Positions 12,955-13,090 of a DNA stretch of 13,090 nt are shown here, one piece after another. The translations under genes were made by a program, and so were the position numbers. Positions within the stretch are counted from its first letter, which is position 1. Every line of letters starts with the position of its first letter. This stretch comes from JAAOZP01 sp964616835 (GTDB lineage Archaea > Thermoproteota > EX4484-205 > JAAOZP01), in assembly GCA_964616835.1 (NCBI GenBank), contig CAZTSG010000038.1, positions 1-13,090 of the forward strand, written 5' to 3'. A model generated the notes under the pieces. That model worked only from the letters and a program-made list of their open reading frames with translations. It was not told where the DNA came from and searched no databases.

Positions 12955-13090
12955 AGCCTGGCCTTAGAAAAAAACTCTACGAAGACTTGGAGGTTTACGC
13001 AATAGATCTTGCTTCAGCAGACGATAATGACCTTATTGAAATAAGCAGGAGCATGGGGCTTAACATAAGTCTCGATAGGATGAAGTATTT
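12951..13090 (+). CDS. purL: FGAM synthetase large subunit PurL, N-terminal end (partial)
   Basis: The frame opens at 12948 after a stop at 12945 and runs off the window's end. The sequence IDLASADDNDLIEISRSMG and LNISLDRMKYF matches the N-terminal helices of PurL, which carries the ATP-dependent amidation of FGAR. No ATG or GTG lies at the right distance. CTG 12951 has a Shine-Dalgarno-like GAGGTG (12937-12942) eight bases upstream and overlaps the purS TGA as CTGA. TTG 12987 is an alternative but has no binding site and would remove a charged helix. The gene is cut by the window, so the catalytic part is not seen. Confidence 0.75.
   Translation, partial: MKPGLRKKLYEDLEVYAIDLASADDNDLIEISRSMGLNISLDRMKY

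Overview
The window is archaeal, most likely from a thermophilic member of the Thermoproteota/TACK group; this is inferred from gene content and signals, not from a marker gene. The evidence is TATA/BRE-like promoters about 25-30 bases upstream of start codons (often leaderless), archaeal-type PurD and PurS, stand-alone Lrp-type RAM-domain proteins, and a VapBC pair beside an MNT/HEPN pair.

Layout. (1) 1-158: the 3' end of a PurM-like (AIR synthase family) gene. (2) 286-1679: an AT-rich cassette of two exported or membrane-anchored proteins of unknown function. Each is split by a one-base-type frameshift, one at a run of seven T at 441-447 and one between 1104 and 1126. (3) 1680-2067: a gene-poor leader with a strong TATA element and a possible 41-codon ORF. 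It precedes a two-gene ABC transporter (ATPase 2068-2853, membrane protein 2864-3613). (4) 3653-5808: a toxin-antitoxin cluster. A winged-helix/MNT nucleotidyltransferase plus HEPN pair sits behind a promoter with tandem direct repeats, and a VapBC pair has an inverted repeat over its predicted transcription start. (5) 6045-6925, minus strand: two tandem RAM-domain proteins and a YbjQ-like protein. (6) 7003 to the end, plus strand: a purine biosynthesis cluster, purC - purF1 - purF2 - purD - purE - purS - purL (cut by the window edge).

The purine cluster encodes PRPP amidation (PurF), GAR synthesis (PurD), part of FGAM synthetase (PurS and PurL), carboxylation (PurE) and SAICAR synthesis (PurC). 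A PurM-like gene lies about 6.8 kb upstream, across the accessory region. The most striking feature is the tandem pair of PurF paralogues. PurF1 keeps the glutaminase residues. PurF2 has lost the nucleophile Cys and the conserved Arg and Asn of the glutaminase site, but keeps the PRPP motif and the four Fe-S cysteines. This suggests a two-subunit amidophosphoribosyltransferase or an ammonia-dependent/regulatory second subunit.

Other points worth attention are the paired frameshifts, the operator-like repeats of both TA modules, a PurE lacking a His typical of class I enzymes, and a probable CTG start for purL in a CTGA overlap with purS.
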